From positions 372,001 to 436,000 of the forward strand of contig NZ_QCXY01000002.1 in assembly GCF_003347495.1 (NCBI RefSeq): a DNA stretch of 64,000 nucleotides, in the 5' to 3' direction. This stretch comes from Pleomorphovibrio marinus (lineage in GTDB: Bacteria > Bacteroidota > Bacteroidia > Cytophagales > Cyclobacteriaceae). Positions 44,451-54,137 of the stretch are shown piece after piece. Made by a program: the position numbers and the translations under genes. Each line of letters opens with the position of its first letter. Position 1 is the stretch's first letter. Below the pieces are notes generated by a model, which worked only from the letters and a program-made list of their open reading frames with translations, was not told the DNA's origin and did no database searches.

Positions 44451-44523
44451 ACTTTTCCCTACGGCAGTATTAACTGCGTCAGGTCATGAGGGTCTGTTCT
44501 CAGCCTTTTGGCACCCCTAAAGT
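44451..44523 (-). ncRNA. TPP riboswitch (THI box)
   Basis: On the minus strand the conserved THI-box elements appear in order: GGGGTGCC, GGCTGAGA, ACCCTCATGACCTGA, then a short variable hairpin and GTAGGGAAA. The outer stem P1 pairs ACTTT (44523-44519) with AAAGT (44455-44451). It lies about 57 bases upstream of thiS and in the correct orientation. It should bind thiamine pyrophosphate and repress the thi operon. Confidence 0.92.
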
Positions 44524-44584
44524 ATAGGCAAAAGTAGTCATAAAGTTTGAGAAAGAAAAAAGTAGCCTGTGACACACTTTTTGC

Positions 44585-45082
44585 TTAAATGCTGGAATGG
44601 TTATGCTCGTACCAAAACTGGATTTCAATTATGCGGTACCCGTCGGTTTTGGCTGCCATGTGGTAACAACCGCTTAAGGTGTTTTTTTCTTTGCAATTGG
44701 TGATTTTATAATTGCCCCAACCAAGCATCCAATCTCCTTTACAAAAGCCTTCATTTACTTTAAGGCTCACAAGTCCAGGTTTTTTGAGTTCCACATCTTT
44801 GCAATGGAGATGCAATGCTCTCCAATAACTCATTTCCTGCCTTTTGTTTCGGGATTTGCCTACTTCCGGCCCATGGGCCATAAAGTTTGGGTGCAGCAAC
44901 ATGGCCGCAAGTTGAAAATCCCCTTTTTGTATAGCTTCAACATATTGGTTGATCAGGTCATGGTCTTTTTCAGCGTCCTGCTTAATACTTACGGTTCCAT
45001 TTGATTGGTTCTTGGAATATTTACATGAAAAATAGCAAGGGGGCAAAAAATAAATTGCCATGAGGTTATTAATTCCTTTCAT
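44585..45082 (-). CDS. NTF2/SnoaL-like protein
   Basis: The 165-residue protein fits the NTF2-like fold (SnoaL family): a helix pair with LINQYVEAIQKGDFQLAAML, then HPNFMAHGPEVGKSRNKRQE, and curved strands ending in YRIIEIQFWYEHN. Such proteins have many roles, including small-molecule isomerases and simple ligand-binding. The N-terminus is hydrophobic and Cys-rich (LMAIYFLPPCYFSCKY), which suggests a lipoprotein or an exported form, but no clean lipobox is seen. The specific function is not known. It stands alone. Confidence 0.6.
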   Translation of the reverse strand: MKGINNLMAIYFLPPCYFSCKYSKNQSNGTVSIKQDAEKDHDLINQYVEAIQKGDFQLAAMLLHPNFMAHGPEVGKSRNKRQEMSYWRALHLHCKDVELKKPGLVSLKVNEGFCKGDWMLGWGNYKITNCKEKNTLSGCYHMAAKTDGYRIIEIQFWYEHNHSSI

Positions 45083-45183
45083 ATTTAGGTTAGGGTTATG
45101 GTTAGTAATGGGTTATGATCAAAAATAAGAAAAAAAAATTGCTTACCATTTACATATTTATGTCGTACAATTACAAATTTTTG

Positions 45184-45216
45184 ACAAAAAAAGGATGTCC
45201 TGATTAGGGCATCCTT
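45184..45216 (-). terminator. Rho-independent terminator after 764-residue gene
   Basis: On the minus strand AAGGATGCCC pairs with GGACATCCTT (one G-U), with a six-base loop and then a run of seven T. It lies 29 bases past the stop of the secreted propeller-toroid gene. Confidence 0.85.
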
Positions 45217-45244
45217 TTCTACAATTTTAAAACTAAGGTGTGGT

Positions 45245-47539
45245 TTATAAGAAATCAGGTCTTTTGGGACCTTTATAAGGTTTTGCGCCTCCCGTATCGG
45301 GTTCTAGTTCCTTGGGTAATTTTTTTTCACTTTCAGGGGAATGAATAAAACCATAGTATCTTCCCATCCAATAATCCCTGATAAATCCCAATGGTTCCAT
45401 GATTTTTTTCCCACTGCCTCCATCCAGAACTATAGCCCTCCTGCTTCCTCGCGTTACCGCCTTTTCTCTTGGGCTGATTGCCTTAAGGCCTCCCTCGTAG
45501 GAAATATAAGAAGGATCCACGAAGAGATCATCTCTGTGGGAGTTTTTGTAGGGATGTTCTCTGCAGTCCAGTGTCCATTCCCTCAGGTGTTGGACAGCTT
45601 CCTTCAATTCAGCATTATTGCCTGTCAAGGCAGCATAGGAGAAATTAAACCAGGGGATCTGCTCCATTCTTTTTATTTCATAGGTTCTCTCCAGGCTTCT
45701 CCAGTAAATTGAGTTCAATTCGGGGTCATCTTCATACCGCATCAAGGTCATATAGCTTTCAAAGGCAAGGTTGTCATCCCAAGGGGCTATGGTGGAAGGC
45801 GGAAAGGTTTTTTTCTGTCTAATGGTGTTTTCAGGATAGCCCCACTCGACTAGCTGCTGGTAGGCTTCAAGGAATTTCGGATCCTTACTGGCCTCATAGG
45901 CCGCCCTAGAAAATGCCAAAGCCTCAAGTCCGTTTACCCCTTTATCATCCCATCCGTAAGGCCTAAGCAGGTACTCTGGGTTCCATCTTCCCCATCGGGT
46001 TGGCTTCCCGTCAAAGTCTATGAGAACCCAACCGTTTTCTATTATATAGCCTGCGATTCGGGTCATATGGGCTTTAGCAAGTTCCTTTTCTTTGCCCTCT
46101 GCCACCAGGTCGTGAAAAATTGCCACTGAGTAAAAGTGGGCAATTACCTCATCGCTGGAGGCATCTCCTTTCCAATACCATAGGCTGTCTGCAGTGGCAT
46201 TCCATTTGGCAGGAAGACCGCCTGAACCTCGTTGGCCCATTTCCCCGGTATCCCCTTTTCGGGACCAGATGGACCTGGCAATCAATCCGTCTATAGGAGT
46301 GATCCTTTCCAACCAAACCATGGCCTGGAAAGCGTCTACAGCTTCCGACCTGGCGGTTTGCTCACCTGTTACAGCATATTTATAGCTCATAGCCGCTAAA
46401 TAGGTGGCAGTATGCCCCCCGTCGTTGTCACTGATTTCCCTCAGCCACTCCCCTTCATAGTCGTATAGGGTATGGATGAAGCCCATTCTTTTATGTCCCC
46501 ATTTTTCCAAATGGCTTTCGTAATAAGCGTTTTTTTGAGCCAGTGTAAAGGGGAAATATTGTAGGATACCTATGCCGGTATCTGTTCCAATGAAAACAAT
46601 ATTGTCTCCTACCGCAATGTCATGAACATGGTTGTCAGGTAGCCAATGCGAAGCCCCAAAATAGTGATAATCCTTATCATTGACCCTTCTTACGGCCCCT
46701 CTGGAGGTTCCTATCCAGATGTCATTATCAAATCCCAAGGTCAGGCTACGCGTGTCCTCAACAGGTAATCCATCTTCCCCTCTAAAATTGCGCATGGTCG
46801 CCCCCCGCAATTCGGCTAACCCCCTATCGGAACTTATATAAAGTTGCCCTCCTCTGCTGAGCATTTCCCGGGTGTTTTTTGATGGCAATTGCCCCCAATC
46901 AATAAAATACTCGTTCACAACACTTCCATCTAGCTGTATCAGTTGGCCGGGCTGAAGGATATGTAATGTTCCGCTATAACTTTCTATTTTTTCTATTGGG
47001 GATAGCTTAACAGGATCTGCCAATACCTGGCTACCGTCTTCCATGACCATTGTTATATCACTGGAGAGATATCCTCCTTCTGGTTCTATATTTACAAGGT
47101 TTCCATTCTCCAACCGAAAAATATGGTCAGTTGTGGCAAAATGGGGAGTCCCAAGGTGCATACAGGCATCCACAAAAGGGGATTCCTCCAATTTCATCCA
47201 GTTACCCGCAGAAAACTGGAAAAGCCCATGATTTGAAAGTGCAAATAGGTCTTCCTTCAGCACCATCAATTTGTTTATACCTGAAGGAGATCCTTGGGTT
47301 TTGGTCAGAGTTTTTTCTTTTAGCAAATGTACTTCTCCGTCTAATACTGCAAAACATTGGTCTCCCAAGACGGCCAAACTGCTTACCGGTTTGCTTGTAG
47401 GAATAATAATTGACTTTTCTTGCAGGTACTCTTCATCTTTCACAGGTTCCCACCATTGCTCTTTAGGAGGGTATTGAAATGCAGACACGCTCGTCACCCA
47501 AAGCAATAAAAGTAAACCTATTCCACTTATTTTTCTCAT
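45245..47539 (-). CDS. Secreted beta-propeller plus alpha-toroid protein
   Basis: The 764-residue protein has a signal peptide (LLLLLWVTSVSAFQ). The first half (about 50-340) is a set of short propeller-like repeats with DRGLAELRGATMRNFRGEDG, TRSLTLGFDNDIWIGTSRGA and IVFIGTDTGIGIL, of the two-component-regulator-propeller type. The second half (about 345-730) is a helical domain with repeated aromatic blocks such as NDGGHTATYLAAMSYKYAV, WYWKGDASSDEVIAHFYSV and WDDNLAFESYMTLMRYEDD. These resemble (alpha/alpha)n toroid domains of glycan-active proteins. This fusion is not one I know by name. The Pro-rich C-terminus is probably flexible. It stands alone with its own terminator. Confidence 0.7.
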   Translation of the reverse strand: MRKISGIGLLLLLWVTSVSAFQYPPKEQWWEPVKDEEYLQEKSIIIPTSKPVSSLAVLGDQCFAVLDGEVHLLKEKTLTKTQGSPSGINKLMVLKEDLFALSNHGLFQFSAGNWMKLEESPFVDACMHLGTPHFATTDHIFRLENGNLVNIEPEGGYLSSDITMVMEDGSQVLADPVKLSPIEKIESYSGTLHILQPGQLIQLDGSVVNEYFIDWGQLPSKNTREMLSRGGQLYISSDRGLAELRGATMRNFRGEDGLPVEDTRSLTLGFDNDIWIGTSRGAVRRVNDKDYHYFGASHWLPDNHVHDIAVGDNIVFIGTDTGIGILQYFPFTLAQKNAYYESHLEKWGHKRMGFIHTLYDYEGEWLREISDNDGGHTATYLAAMSYKYAVTGEQTARSEAVDAFQAMVWLERITPIDGLIARSIWSRKGDTGEMGQRGSGGLPAKWNATADSLWYWKGDASSDEVIAHFYSVAIFHDLVAEGKEKELAKAHMTRIAGYIIENGWVLIDFDGKPTRWGRWNPEYLLRPYGWDDKGVNGLEALAFSRAAYEASKDPKFLEAYQQLVEWGYPENTIRQKKTFPPSTIAPWDDNLAFESYMTLMRYEDDPELNSIYWRSLERTYEIKRMEQIPWFNFSYAALTGNNAELKEAVQHLREWTLDCREHPYKNSHRDDLFVDPSYISYEGGLKAISPREKAVTRGSRRAIVLDGGSGKKIMEPLGFIRDYWMGRYYGFIHSPESEKKLPKELEPDTGGAKPYKGPKRPDFL

Positions 47540-47650
47540 AACAAATTAGACTTTTCCCTAAATACAGCACTGAAGAGGATTCAGGCCATTATAAAAATGG
47601 TTTAAGGGAGGCAGAGACTGAATTTAGCCTAAAAGTACTGTTTGAAAAGT

Positions 47651-47680
47651 AAAAAAAAGCACCCCGTTTAAGGGGTGCTT
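47651..47680 (-). terminator. Rho-independent terminator after gap
   Basis: On the minus strand AAGCACCCC and GGGGTGCTT form a perfect 9-bp stem with a six-base loop, followed by eight T. It lies six bases past the gap stop codon. Confidence 0.92.
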
Positions 47681-47686
47681 GAAGTC

Positions 47687-48718
<1,032 letters not shown>

Positions 48719-48863
48719 TTATTATAAGTAAAAGTTTTGGTTTGAGGTTGATTTTGGTTAGAGGGGTAAAATTCCAACCATAATAATCAAAACGGCACGG
48801 AAAATTGTCCCTACCAAAATTTTCAATGGTCAAATTTATTAAAATTAATGGTAGTATCGAAAT

Positions 48864-48893
48864 TTTGCCTAGGGCTTTTATTGCATAAATTTG
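48864..48893 (+). promoter_or_regulatory. Bacteroidota promoter for BASS transporter
   Basis: TTTG (48864-48867) is followed after 18 bases by TAAATTTG (48886-48893), a very good match to the Bacteroidota vegetative promoter. The start point would be near 48900, which makes the ATG at 48909 the real start and rules out the in-frame TTG at 48891. Confidence 0.6.
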
Positions 48894-48908
48894 ACCCAAA
48901 ATTCTCTT

Positions 48909-49823
48909 ATGTTGTCAGAACTGGACCAAAGTCAGTTGCATTTTGATGGGGATTCCCTTCTGCTTTTAAATATTTCCCTGGCCATTATCATGTTTGGTGT
49001 GGCATTGGAGATCAGGATAAAGGATTTCAAAAACCTTTGGAATTATCCCAAGCCCTTTTTTCTTGGCGTTGTGGCGCAGTTTTTATTGCTTCCTTTCCTC
49101 ACTTTTGTGCTGGTTTGGTGGGTGTCCCCCATTCCCAGCGTTGCTTTGGGGATGTTTATGGTTGCAGCATGCCCAGGTGGGAATATCTCCAATTTCCTTA
49201 CCAATTTCGCTGGGGGAAATACAGCCCTGTCTGTCACCCTCACGGCCTTTGCAACGGTATCTGCTATTGTGTTGACCCCATTAAACTTTGCCTTTTGGGC
49301 TGGGATGTATCCCCCGACGGCAGCTATTTTAAAAGAAATTAGCCTCGATTATTTTCAGGTTTTTCAAACGGTTGCTTTGATTTTAGGGGTGCCCTTGGCA
49401 CTAGGGATACTTGTGGGACAACGCCTACCCAAGGCCTCCCTTGCACTAAGTGCATTCTTGAAGCCGATTAGCATTGCTATTTTTGCCACCATTGTCCTAG
49501 TAGCCTTTTACAGCAATTACGAAAATTTCCTGAAATTCATTTTCTTGATTTTTGGTTGGGTGCTCTCCCATAATTTGTTTGCATTGTTTTCGGGATTTTT
49601 TCTGGCCAGGGTTTTTCGTCTTTCCTGGGCTGACACCAAAACACTTACCATAGAAACAGGTATTCAAAATTCCGGGTTGGCATTGCTTCTGATATTTACT
49701 TTTTTCAACGGTCTTGGAGGGATGGCTATCATTGCTGGATGGTGGGGAATTTGGCATATCATTTCCGGATTTGCCGTTGCTTTTACGTTGAAGGGTGTTC
49801 ATAAACAAATTAGAGTAGTTTAA
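48909..49823 (+). CDS. Bile acid:sodium symporter family protein
   Basis: The 304-residue protein is a BASS/SBF-family transporter with about nine or ten membrane helices. Family signatures are VALEIRIKDFKNLW, FMVAACPGGNISNFLTNFAGG with the Na+-site motif, and TIETGIQNSGLALLLIFTFF. Bacterial members take up small organic acids, pantoate or bile acids with Na+; the substrate here is unknown. The ATG is placed by the upstream promoter. It is divergent from gap. Confidence 0.88.
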   Translation: MLSELDQSQLHFDGDSLLLLNISLAIIMFGVALEIRIKDFKNLWNYPKPFFLGVVAQFLLLPFLTFVLVWWVSPIPSVALGMFMVAACPGGNISNFLTNFAGGNTALSVTLTAFATVSAIVLTPLNFAFWAGMYPPTAAILKEISLDYFQVFQTVALILGVPLALGILVGQRLPKASLALSAFLKPISIAIFATIVLVAFYSNYENFLKFIFLIFGWVLSHNLFALFSGFFLARVFRLSWADTKTLTIETGIQNSGLALLLIFTFFNGLGGMAIIAGWWGIWHIISGFAVAFTLKGVHKQIRVV

Positions 49824-50038
49824 CAAAAAAACTACAGTTATTTTTTCTAATTATTAAACTTTATCATTAATTATTTATGTTTTAATCTTCCTATTTTAAG
49901 ATTTGGAAGTATTTTGGGCAATTTTTTTTCAACTTATGATTTTTATATAATAATTTTATTTTTTCACATTATAAATAATGCATTTTAAAAACTATTGATT
50001 ATATTTATTATCAATTAGGATAATTTGAATGTAAGATT

Positions 50039-50641
50039 ATGGAAACCCAAGATAAAATTAAGGCTTCGAAAGTATTTAAGGCTGTTTTTGAACATACCTT
50101 TGATGCAGTCTTCTTGACGGATCTTTCGGGTAACTATGTACAATCGAACCAGGCAGCGTGTTCGCTCCTTGGATTTAGCCATGATGAGTTGATGGGGCTA
50201 CATGCCAAAAATTTGATGGTCATGGATGAGGAGACTTCCTTCCAGCATTATTGGGAGGAGTTTTTAAGACAGGGCAAAATGGAGGGTGTCATAGCAATGG
50301 TTCAAAAGGACGGCAAAAGGAGAATGGTAAAATTCAAAGCTTTTGCAGGGTATTTCCCCAAAAACAATTTATTTATCGTTTCGGACATAACCCGAGAAGT
50401 AAAACAGCAAGAGGCTTTAAAGGAAATTGCCAAAGTGCAATCCCATCAGGTAAGAGCTCCCTTGTGCAGGCTTATGGGGTTGGTGCAATTAATCACCTAT
50501 CATGATATGCCAGAGGAAGAATGGTCCAGTTGCCTTGACCACTTGGAGCGCACTGCCAAAGAACTAGATTCCATTATCAGAAACATTGTTGAGAAATCAA
50601 ATTGCGAGGAGCCAAAAGGCGGGGGTGGTTTTCCCCAATGA
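50039..50641 (+). CDS. PAS-HisKA protein without an ATPase domain
   Basis: The 200-residue protein has an N-terminal PAS domain (about 10-118, with VFLTDLSGNYVQSNQAACSL), then a HisKA-like dimerisation segment with H136 in VQSHQVRAPLCRLMGLVQL, and stops about 50 residues later. There is no ATP-binding domain in this frame or immediately after. It could be phosphorylated by another kinase or dimerise with one. The reading frame ends in a Gly/Pro tail (GGGGFPQ), and it converges on the phosphatase gene with a four-base gap, so a truncation by that gene's side is possible but no downstream kinase fragment is visible. Confidence 0.8.
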   Translation: METQDKIKASKVFKAVFEHTFDAVFLTDLSGNYVQSNQAACSLLGFSHDELMGLHAKNLMVMDEETSFQHYWEEFLRQGKMEGVIAMVQKDGKRRMVKFKAFAGYFPKNNLFIVSDITREVKQQEALKEIAKVQSHQVRAPLCRLMGLVQLITYHDMPEEEWSSCLDHLERTAKELDSIIRNIVEKSNCEEPKGGGGFPQ

Positions 50642-50645
50642 TTGG

Positions 50646-52472
50646 CTACTTTTTGAGATATTTTTCTAGTAACATGACTATTTTATGAAATATTTCGGTG
50701 TTTTCATAAATTCCCTGAAATTCACCGGAATGCGGGCCATAGGCAAATACAGGCACCGGGATGCCGGTATGGTCCTTAGTGGAGAACTCCATTTCTACTA
50801 CATTTTCTTGAAGATTCCCTTGTGGCAAAGTTATTCCGCCAGTTTCATGGTCGGCTGTAATGATTACTAGGGTTGCTCCGTCTCTATCCGCAAAAGCTAA
50901 TGCTGTGGCAATGGCTTCATCGAAATCCAAACCTTCTTCAATGACAGTAGGGGCGTGGTTAAGGTGACCACCTCCATCAATATAGGCACCTTCTATCATT
51001 AGCATAAATGGTTGTTCTTTCCTGTCTAGAAAATCTAATGCTGCTCTAGTGGCTGAAGCCAAAAAGCTCTCTCTTCCCTTTAGGACTGAAGGCATGCTGT
51101 GATGGGAAGCAAAATAGCCAACTTTCTGCTCTGTTGCATTTTCTACCTCGCCCAGACTGCTTTTAAGGAAAAAACCAGCCTCCATAAGGGATTGGGTTTC
51201 GTCCTTGCCGTACCTAAGGAAGTCATTTTTCCCACCACCGATAAAAAGATTTAACGGACTGGAGACCAAATCTGAGGCAATAAGTGCGATGTCATCCCTT
51301 TCGGGTTGGTGGGCATAAAACGCCGCAGGCGTTGCCCCAGTTACATTGTCGGTGGTGACTATTCCAGTGGCAAAGTTGTATTTTTGGAGGTACTCTGGAA
51401 GGTTTTCTACAGGCCTACCATCTGGCAAAGCACCCACGCTTCGGTTTTTCACCTTTTGGCCCGATGCCAAAGCGGTACCAGCAGCAGCAGAATCCGTGGT
51501 AAAGTCGTCCTCCGATTGGGTTTTGATCCATCCCATTTTTTTCAGCTCTGCCAATGTAAGCCGATTGCCATTGGCGTATAAAGAGGAGGAAATTTGTGCC
51601 ATCCCATTTCCGTCACCTATCATCAGAATAACATTTTTTATGGCACTCTGGGCTCCGTCAGACTCAAAGGTTGGTCTGTAGATTTCTCTGAGATTGGGAG
51701 TGGTGTACAATCTTTGAGACAGGGAACTTAAGTAGGTCTGGGCAGGATAGGGGTGGTCTGTGTTAATGTAATCAACCCCCAATTCATGAAGGGCTTTCCA
51801 GGCTGTTTTGCTATCAGGTGTGGCCCAAAACCTAAAAGGTTTTCCCCATTCTTTTGCCTGCCTAATCACAGGTTTTATCTCTTCTAAGTCCTTGTCTGTG
51901 AGTCTACCCTTTCCGTTCCATTGTGAAAAACCCCTGAAGCTAAGACTTATAAGGGCAACCTTTTCCAGGTTTACCTTTTCCAAATCACCGAAGCTCTGGT
52001 GGTCAAAGAATATAAAGGGCGGATAATCAGTGTATGCGGATGGAGGCGGCCTGTTTCCCGAAATTACGATTTTCGCAATTGGGTTTGCTGAGTTACCTTC
52101 CCACAAGTCCGGATACTTTTGAAGTTCGCTGATAATACTATCCAAGGTAGCATATGCCTCCGTTTTAATATCGATTAAAAGTTGAAAGGGTTGTCGGTTC
52201 CGAATTTCTAAGTCATAGGCCTTGGCAATAGGTTCAAGGTAAAGGGAAGCAAGTGTGCGTTTGGGATGGATATTTTCTTCCTCATGAGCCACATAAAGGG
52301 TCCCGTTTTTTAAAAGTACATCTGCTTCTATAGAATTTAAGCCATTGGCATAAGCTTCCCAAAAGGGGACCTCCTGAAGGTAATCATTGTGACTGTGGAT
52401 TTTTATTTCTTGAGCGTACAGTATTAGTCCAAGCCCAAATGATATCAAAAGGGTAAATAGTGTTTTTAGCAT
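50646..52472 (-). CDS. GDPD/PLC-like and alkaline phosphatase fusion
   Basis: This 608-residue secreted protein joins two phosphate-releasing domains. After a signal peptide (LLISFGLGLILYAQE) residues about 24-250 form a GDPD/PI-PLC-like TIM barrel: HSHNDY at 26-31, E49-D51, H63 in LYVAHEEE, and NTDHPYPA at the end. Residues about 275-605 are an alkaline phosphatase with VILMIGDGNGMAQISS, DSAAAGTA (nucleophile Ser328), IEGAYIDGGGHLNH and ITADHETGG metal-ligand segments. The first domain should cleave phosphodiesters and the second the freed monoesters. It lies 97 bases after the SusD gene and is probably the last gene of that locus. Confidence 0.87.
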   Translation of the reverse strand: MLKTLFTLLISFGLGLILYAQEIKIHSHNDYLQEVPFWEAYANGLNSIEADVLLKNGTLYVAHEEENIHPKRTLASLYLEPIAKAYDLEIRNRQPFQLLIDIKTEAYATLDSIISELQKYPDLWEGNSANPIAKIVISGNRPPPSAYTDYPPFIFFDHQSFGDLEKVNLEKVALISLSFRGFSQWNGKGRLTDKDLEEIKPVIRQAKEWGKPFRFWATPDSKTAWKALHELGVDYINTDHPYPAQTYLSSLSQRLYTTPNLREIYRPTFESDGAQSAIKNVILMIGDGNGMAQISSSLYANGNRLTLAELKKMGWIKTQSEDDFTTDSAAAGTALASGQKVKNRSVGALPDGRPVENLPEYLQKYNFATGIVTTDNVTGATPAAFYAHQPERDDIALIASDLVSSPLNLFIGGGKNDFLRYGKDETQSLMEAGFFLKSSLGEVENATEQKVGYFASHHSMPSVLKGRESFLASATRAALDFLDRKEQPFMLMIEGAYIDGGGHLNHAPTVIEEGLDFDEAIATALAFADRDGATLVIITADHETGGITLPQGNLQENVVEMEFSTKDHTGIPVPVFAYGPHSGEFQGIYENTEIFHKIVMLLEKYLKK

Positions 52473-52521
52473 TAGAAATGTTGGTTACAGCAGTAATTCC
52501 TATTAGTCGAGGAATGAGAAT

Positions 52522-52554
52522 AAGTCCCAACCCTAAAGGTAAGGGTCAGGACTT
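52522..52554 (-). terminator. Weak hairpin between SusD and phosphatase genes
   Basis: AAGTCC (52522-52527) pairs with GGACTT (52549-52554) and CCCT with AGGG inside, around a small internal loop. On the minus strand only a short T-rich run follows, so it may act as an attenuator or simply a stabilising hairpin in the SusC-SusD-phosphatase transcript. Confidence 0.35.
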
Positions 52555-52568
52555 AATTATTTCATTTT

Positions 52569-54137
52569 TTACCAGCCTTGGTTTTGTTCTATACCGGAAA
52601 CCGCTAGCACATTTGGTGGAATTGGCCAGACATGATGAATATTAGGATTGAATGTCCTGGCAGGCCAAACCTCATACACCTCGTAGTCAGAGTCTGGATC
52701 GGTTTTGTTAAAATGGTCTCTACCCGTGGCCGGTTGGGAATAGGCCGCCTGGGCATCGCCCCATCGAATCAGGTCTAGGTGCCTGTCTGCATATTCAGCA
52801 GCCAGTTCTACCCTTCGTTCTTGTTTCAGGTCCTCAAGAGTGGCATTGATTTTTGCAGCCAAGCCGGCCCTTTCCCGTACAAGGTTTAAAGGTTGGTCCC
52901 CATTTTGTCCTTGCATGATTAAGGCCTCGGATTTCATTAGCAGGATTTCTGCAAAGCGGATTAGGGGAATGTTAAGGTTAGTGGTCACGTAGTTGCCATT
53001 TGGGTTCAGGTGCACTTCTTCCGGAAACCTATAAGGGTGCATGTATTTGTTGACTTGTATGCCTGTCCAGGAATTACCGGAGTAGTATCTTCTGGGTTCT
53101 CCAAGAAACATAAACTCATCCCCGAATTCCAGCAAGGTGGCACTTCTTCTGGGGTCACCTTCTTCAAATGCATTGTACAATTCCAGAGTAGGCGAGAAGG
53201 TTCCCCAACCGTTGTAGAGGCCCCAACCTGTATTTTCCAGCATCACGCCAGGGAGAATTTGACCTCTTTCATTGCTGGAAACAGTGGAAAACACATATTC
53301 CGAAGAAAAGTTGTTGTCCACATAAAAAACGCTTGCAAAATCCTCCTCTGGATTGCCAGTATTGATCAAGGCACGTCCAGTGGGGCTGTTGATGACAAGG
53401 TCACAGTGCGTTACTACTTCCGCCCACTTGCTGTTGTCATGATGCGCCCAGTAGAGGTAAGTTTTTGCCAAGAAAGCATTTTCCGCATCCTTGTGTGCAC
53501 GCCCAAGGTCGGTACTGGCATATTCAGTAAAATAAGGCAACAAGTCAGCAGCCCTATTCAAATCAGCTTCGATCATTCGATAGTTTTCCACCACACTTGA
53601 AGGCCTTGGGAAGAAGTTTTCGTTCATGTTTTCTTCGGTGACTATTGGGATGCCAGCCCTTTCATCCGCAAATCGCGGTGCAAGCCAGAAATAGGAGTGC
53701 GCCCTCATAAAATAGGCTTCTCCCAACACTCTGTTTTTGAGGTTTTGGGGGATATCCATTTCAGGAACAAAGGCAATGATATTATTTGCTCGCTGAATCA
53801 CGGTATATAAACGAGGGTAAAGGCTGCTCATCCGTCCTTCCTGCCCAGTAGCCTGGAAATTTCTCATGGCCGCTGCCGCTGCATCAGTTCTGCCCTGCAT
53901 AATGTCATCAGATGCAGCTATTAGGTACATAAATCCCCTACCAAAGAGGTTGTTGTCATCCCAATGCTCGTACAATCCATTTGCTGCGGTAACAGCATCT
54001 TCACTGGATGTCCAGAAATTTCCTGAGGTAATACTGCCTAATGGGGTTAGCTCGGTAAATGAGTCATCACAGGCAGTTAGCAAAAATGCCCATCCTGCGA
54101 TCAATATGCTGATATATTTCATCGTTTTCATCGTCAA
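52569..54137 (-). CDS. SusD/RagB-family outer-membrane lipoprotein
   Basis: SusD-like proteins cap a SusC transporter and bind the nutrient at the cell surface. The 522-residue protein has a lipoprotein signal ending in FLLTAC (Cys23 from the first ATG). It then follows the family pattern: NFWTSSEDAVTAANGLYEHW, RVLGEAYFMRAHSYFWLA, AFLAKTYLYWAHHDN, IRFAEILLMKSEALIMQ and ERRVELAAEYADRHLDLIRW at the end. The start directly abuts the SusC stop, so the two are translated from one message. The nutrient is not known; the neighbouring phosphodiesterase-phosphatase hints at a phosphorylated or phospho-organic compound. Confidence 0.92.
   Translation of the reverse strand: MTMKTMKYISILIAGWAFLLTACDDSFTELTPLGSITSGNFWTSSEDAVTAANGLYEHWDDNNLFGRGFMYLIAASDDIMQGRTDAAAAAMRNFQATGQEGRMSSLYPRLYTVIQRANNIIAFVPEMDIPQNLKNRVLGEAYFMRAHSYFWLAPRFADERAGIPIVTEENMNENFFPRPSSVVENYRMIEADLNRAADLLPYFTEYASTDLGRAHKDAENAFLAKTYLYWAHHDNSKWAEVVTHCDLVINSPTGRALINTGNPEEDFASVFYVDNNFSSEYVFSTVSSNERGQILPGVMLENTGWGLYNGWGTFSPTLELYNAFEEGDPRRSATLLEFGDEFMFLGEPRRYYSGNSWTGIQVNKYMHPYRFPEEVHLNPNGNYVTTNLNIPLIRFAEILLMKSEALIMQGQNGDQPLNLVRERAGLAAKINATLEDLKQERRVELAAEYADRHLDLIRWGDAQAAYSQPATGRDHFNKTDPDSDYEVYEVWPARTFNPNIHHVWPIPPNVLAVSGIEQNQGW

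Noticed and set aside
53010-53600. Plus-strand open frame (196 codons)
   Set aside because: It is a shadow of the SusD gene and shows no recognisable domain.
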